Part shown: positions 31,552 to 33,774 of the stretch, piece after piece | How the letters are laid out: each line of letters starts with the position of its first letter | Numbering within the stretch: the first letter of the stretch is position 1 | NCBI GenBank assembly: GCA_024638265.1 | Contig: JAHEKQ010000002.1 | Span: forward strand, 1-33,774 | Direction: 5' to 3' | Length of the DNA: 33,774 nt | From: Flammeovirgaceae bacterium | GTDB lineage: Bacteria; Bacteroidota; Bacteroidia; Cytophagales; Cyclobacteriaceae | The notes under the pieces: model-generated | Told to the model about the DNA's origin: nothing | Databases searched by the model: none | Seen by the model: only the letters and a program-made list of their open reading frames with translations | Translations under genes and position numbers: made by a program

Positions 31552-32820
31552 TTAATCATCAAAACGTGGGTTAACAATATTATTAATATTGGATCCAAAC
31601 CGGTAACTAATCCCAAAACGGGTTCCGAAATCGTAATTGGTCTGCAATTGCCGCAATTGGGTCAGAACTTCTTCTTCTGTAGCCTGGCCCTTGGGAAGAT
31701 TGATCTGATCATGGATCAGGCTACCATTGATATTGAAATTCACAAACAAGCCCCCCGTGATCCTTATTTCCACATCGGCCTCCAATCTTAAATTATTTAC
31801 CGTAATATCATCGAGAAAGTGAGAGAACCTCGCTCCTACTCCTACGTTACCCCAAGGCTGATTGAAATCGGCGTTCATTTCAACTTGCTGCCTCCAACGA
31901 TTCTCGCTGATCTTATTGTAAATAGTGGAATCAATATATTGAGAAGCCCATAGACCCGCTGAATAACGCACGGTAAAAAACTTCGTATTGAAATCCTTAT
32001 AAGGGAAAATACTGTATTCAACAGCGGGAGATACCGTTAACCGGTTTTTAAAATTCTCGAATGTATCGTGCCGGTAACTCGCTTCGTATCCCACCGACCA
32101 GTGGTCAGAAATACTGATAACATACTGGTTGTACATTGAAGTTGAATAGTTGGTAACAACGATCTGATCATCTTCATCGGCGGATGCAAATTTGAACCTT
32201 CGTGATCTTTCACTAGTCCTGGTGAACAAGAAAAATTTATTCTTTTCCGTAATCCGGCTAATTATTGCCCTTCCTGAAAGATTCAACCTCAAGTAATTAG
32301 CATCCTCTTCATAGCTCCCATCTCCACTAAGCCTGAAGACCCAGTAGTCCCATTTATCAGCGAGTTCAGCTGGCCGATTCACTTCCTCCAATCCCGGCAC
32401 CTTCATATCAATGTAAATGTCCTTTGCGTAAGAAGTTTTAGCTATAAAGGGAAGCAGGCCGAGTTTCAGGTTATTGAGTATATCATCCCGCTGTTCAAAA
32501 TCTGTTGTATTCACACCCGTGGTAAAGTTGATCGTATCCCTCACACCCTCCAAATCATTGAGGCCAAAAAAGATCATCTGGTAATTTCTTCCACCGCTGG
32601 GGTTCCGGTTGGCTGTCACCAATGCATGAACATCTGCCAATAGTCGATCACGGAAGAAATCAATAACATTGATCTCGGACCTGAAATAATCCTGGTCGCA
32701 CCGGGTATTCTGGCAATCCAGGAAAACCTTTAGCTTCTCTCCTCTCGGTATCTGACCATAGGTTGTCACTAATAAGGACGAGAAAAATAGAATAAGCAGT
32801 ATTCTGAGTGATTTTGACAT
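31552..32820 (-). CDS. Outer-membrane beta-barrel protein, function unknown
   Basis: 422 residues from the ATG at 32820, which begins a Sec signal (MSKSLRILLILFFSSLLVTTYGQ). An upstream in-frame start at 32844 adds eight residues without signal character. The N-terminal part (about 25-170) has KVFLDCQNTRCDQDYFRSE and an alpha/beta-like region: VFLDCQNTRC, then INVIDFFRDRLLADVHALV. From about 185 amphipathic strands alternate to the end: YLRLNLSGRAIISRITEKNK, YNQYVISISDHWSVGYEASY, VEMNADFNQPWGNVGVGARFS, TRFGISYRFG. These indicate a barrel of roughly 8-12 strands. The CQNTRC pair could be a disulphide or metal site. No family name is recognised with confidence. Confidence 0.75.
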   Translation of the reverse strand: MSKSLRILLILFFSSLLVTTYGQIPRGEKLKVFLDCQNTRCDQDYFRSEINVIDFFRDRLLADVHALVTANRNPSGGRNYQMIFFGLNDLEGVRDTINFTTGVNTTDFEQRDDILNNLKLGLLPFIAKTSYAKDIYIDMKVPGLEEVNRPAELADKWDYWVFRLSGDGSYEEDANYLRLNLSGRAIISRITEKNKFFLFTRTSERSRRFKFASADEDDQIVVTNYSTSMYNQYVISISDHWSVGYEASYRHDTFENFKNRLTVSPAVEYSIFPYKDFNTKFFTVRYSAGLWASQYIDSTIYNKISENRWRQQVEMNADFNQPWGNVGVGARFSHFLDDITVNNLRLEADVEIRITGGLFVNFNINGSLIHDQINLPKGQATEEEVLTQLRQLQTNYDFGTRFGISYRFGSNINNIVNPRFDD

Positions 32821-33001
32821 TGCATTTAACCTTTGTGATTGCAATATCGTAACAACCCCCTAGTTCAACACTTTGTTTTATGCGAGTGGTGGGGAATTCT
32901 ATTCCAATCATCCATATATTCGACTTACATACCATTATTTTATGGTGAAATACGTGCAAATCGTATATTTAGTGCACATACCTTAATCCAAATTAATAAA
33001 T

Positions 33002-33400
33002 ATGAAACCTGCTCTAATTCTTATCGTTATGGCTTTTCCGCTGCTGATATTTGCCGGAGGGCCAAAGGTTAAAAGTATTTCCGCATCCAGTACTGAATTA
33101 TCCCCCGGGCAAACTGCTACCATAACCGTCCAGTTGAAGGGAAAAGCCAGGGATGTTAAAAGCATGGAGTTTATTGTAAGGGAATTTCCTTATGATGTTC
33201 CTCCTTATGTCCTGAAGTCTGTGGACGAAAAAAAGAACCGCAAGTGGGAAGCTCAGATACCGGTTCCTTATGAAGCTCCGGTGGGCACTTTTCACCTGGA
33301 ACTCAAGGTAAAAATGGCAGATGGTTCTGAGCTCGTAAGTGAAGAAACCTCCGGAAATTCCTACGGCAAGGCAGGGACCCTGGTGGTCAGCGTTCTATAA
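33002..33400 (+). CDS. Small secreted Ig-like protein
   Basis: 132 residues with a Sec signal (MKPALILIVMAFPLLIFAGG). The mature part is one beta-sandwich: KVKSISASSTELSPGQTATI is the usual N-terminal strand pair of bacterial Ig-like or CARDB-type modules, followed by TVQLKGKARDVKSMEFIVRE, then WEAQIPVPYEAPVGTFHLEL, a P-x-x-A-P-x-G-x-F turn. No catalytic residues or metal ligands are apparent. It is probably a periplasmic or surface binding module. It begins 18 bases after a purine-poor stretch, and its stop is 5 bases before the M55 gene, so the two may be co-transcribed. TATATTTA at 32964-32971 is a one-mismatch -7 candidate. Confidence 0.75.
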   Translation: MKPALILIVMAFPLLIFAGGPKVKSISASSTELSPGQTATITVQLKGKARDVKSMEFIVREFPYDVPPYVLKSVDEKKNRKWEAQIPVPYEAPVGTFHLELKVKMADGSELVSEETSGNSYGKAGTLVVSVL

Positions 33401-33405
33401 TTGTC

Positions 33406-33774
33406 ATGAGAATTCTATCTGCTTTTTTCTTAGTACTGGTCCTTTCTATAACATCATTTAGCCAGAACAAGCTTAAAGTCTTGATTTCTGTCGATATGGA
33501 AGGTATTGCAGGTGTAGTTACCGGGGAACAACTCGGTCCATCAGGGTTCGAATATCAACGCTTCAGGCAGTTTATGACCAATGAAGCCCTTGCGGCCATG
33601 GTAGGTGCAAGGGACGCCGGCGCTACCGAAATTGTCATCGCTGATTCCCATGGGAATGGTCAGAATTTACTCATCGAGCAATTCCCTGAAGATGTACAGA
33701 TTATAAGGTCATGGCCCCGTAGGTTTGGTATGATGGGTGGGCTGGATGACAGTTTCGATGCGATTATTTTGATA
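33406..33774 (+). CDS. M55 family D-aminopeptidase (DppA-like), 3' truncated by window
   Basis: 123 codons are visible, open to the window end. Sec signal MRILSAFFLVLVLSITSFSQ. The mature part begins KLKVLISVDMEGIAGVVTGE, whose D-x-E is the first pair of zinc ligands of M55 (Asp8 and Glu10 in Bacillus DppA numbering). DAGATEIVIADSHGNGQN follows, with the third ligand in the D-S-H-G-N motif. The remaining His and Glu ligands lie beyond the window. M55 enzymes cleave N-terminal D-amino acids such as D-Ala from peptides, and here the signal predicts action outside the cytoplasm. The stop of the Ig-like gene is 5 bases upstream. Confidence 0.93.
   Translation, partial: MRILSAFFLVLVLSITSFSQNKLKVLISVDMEGIAGVVTGEQLGPSGFEYQRFRQFMTNEALAAMVGARDAGATEIVIADSHGNGQNLLIEQFPEDVQIIRSWPRRFGMMGGLDDSFDAIILI

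Noticed and set aside
1-33774. Mobile element or prophage origin for the repeat-rich parts
   Set aside because: No transposase, integrase, terminal inverted repeats, target duplications or phage genes are visible.

Overview
The window reads as chromosomal DNA of a free-living Bacteroidota bacterium, most likely of the Cytophagales. This is inferred from gene content, not from a marker gene. It carries one protein with a type IX secretion (Por) C-terminal sorting domain, many proteins with Sec or lipoprotein signals, a TonB receptor with an N-terminal CarboxypepD_reg-like domain, almost no Shine-Dalgarno sequences, and a few matches to the Bacteroidota -7 promoter element TAnnTTTG. I see no rRNA, tRNA, CRISPR array, transposase or prophage gene. 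Coding density is high, with 31 protein genes, two of them cut by the window edges.

Layout. 1-4092: the end of an S9 (prolyl oligopeptidase) enzyme, a four-helix membrane protein, then on the minus strand an M1 metallopeptidase and a small lipoprotein. 4239-8547 (+): a T9SS-secreted Asp-box beta-propeller, an ICMT/PEMT-like membrane methyltransferase, a membrane-anchored unknown protein, and cytidine deaminase. 8767-11257 (+): an overlapping SatD-like/DUF3307 pair and a serine beta-lactamase-fold hydrolase. 11294-12491: a small secreted protein and the first of three paralogous secreted proteins. 12525-20992 (-): a 1075-residue propeller protein downstream of a tightly coupled operon. That operon holds a 958-residue coiled-coil protein with a degenerate P-loop and a winged helix, an MscS channel, and an M20 peptidase. 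21111-22491 (+): paralogues two and three of the secreted family. 22540-24275 (-): a GNAT/PlsC pair that probably makes glycine- or ornithine-type aminolipids. 24368-28028 (+): a Fur/Zur-like regulator with a palindrome upstream, a ZnuD-like TonB receptor, a lipoprotein, and a 49-residue PspC-like protein. 28077-31063 (+): a lipocalin-like/Ycf48-like fusion lipoprotein overlapping a second M1 peptidase. 31067-32820 (-): a Rieske protein and an outer-membrane barrel. 33002-33774 (+): a small Ig-like secreted protein and the start of an M55 D-aminopeptidase.

How it works together. The window is rich in exported peptidases and hydrolases (S9, M1 twice, M20, M55, and a beta-lactamase-fold enzyme) and in secreted propellers. 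That fits a bacterium that digests external protein. The most self-contained candidate for something undescribed is the 958-residue ATPase-like protein translationally coupled to an MscS channel. Next are the SatD/DUF3307 pair, whose SatD member has a class-III-cyclase-like motif order plus an HTH, and the three-copy secreted family. Several intergenic spaces consist of short tandem GT-rich repeats. The clearest is nine copies of an octamer directly upstream of a lipoprotein gene.
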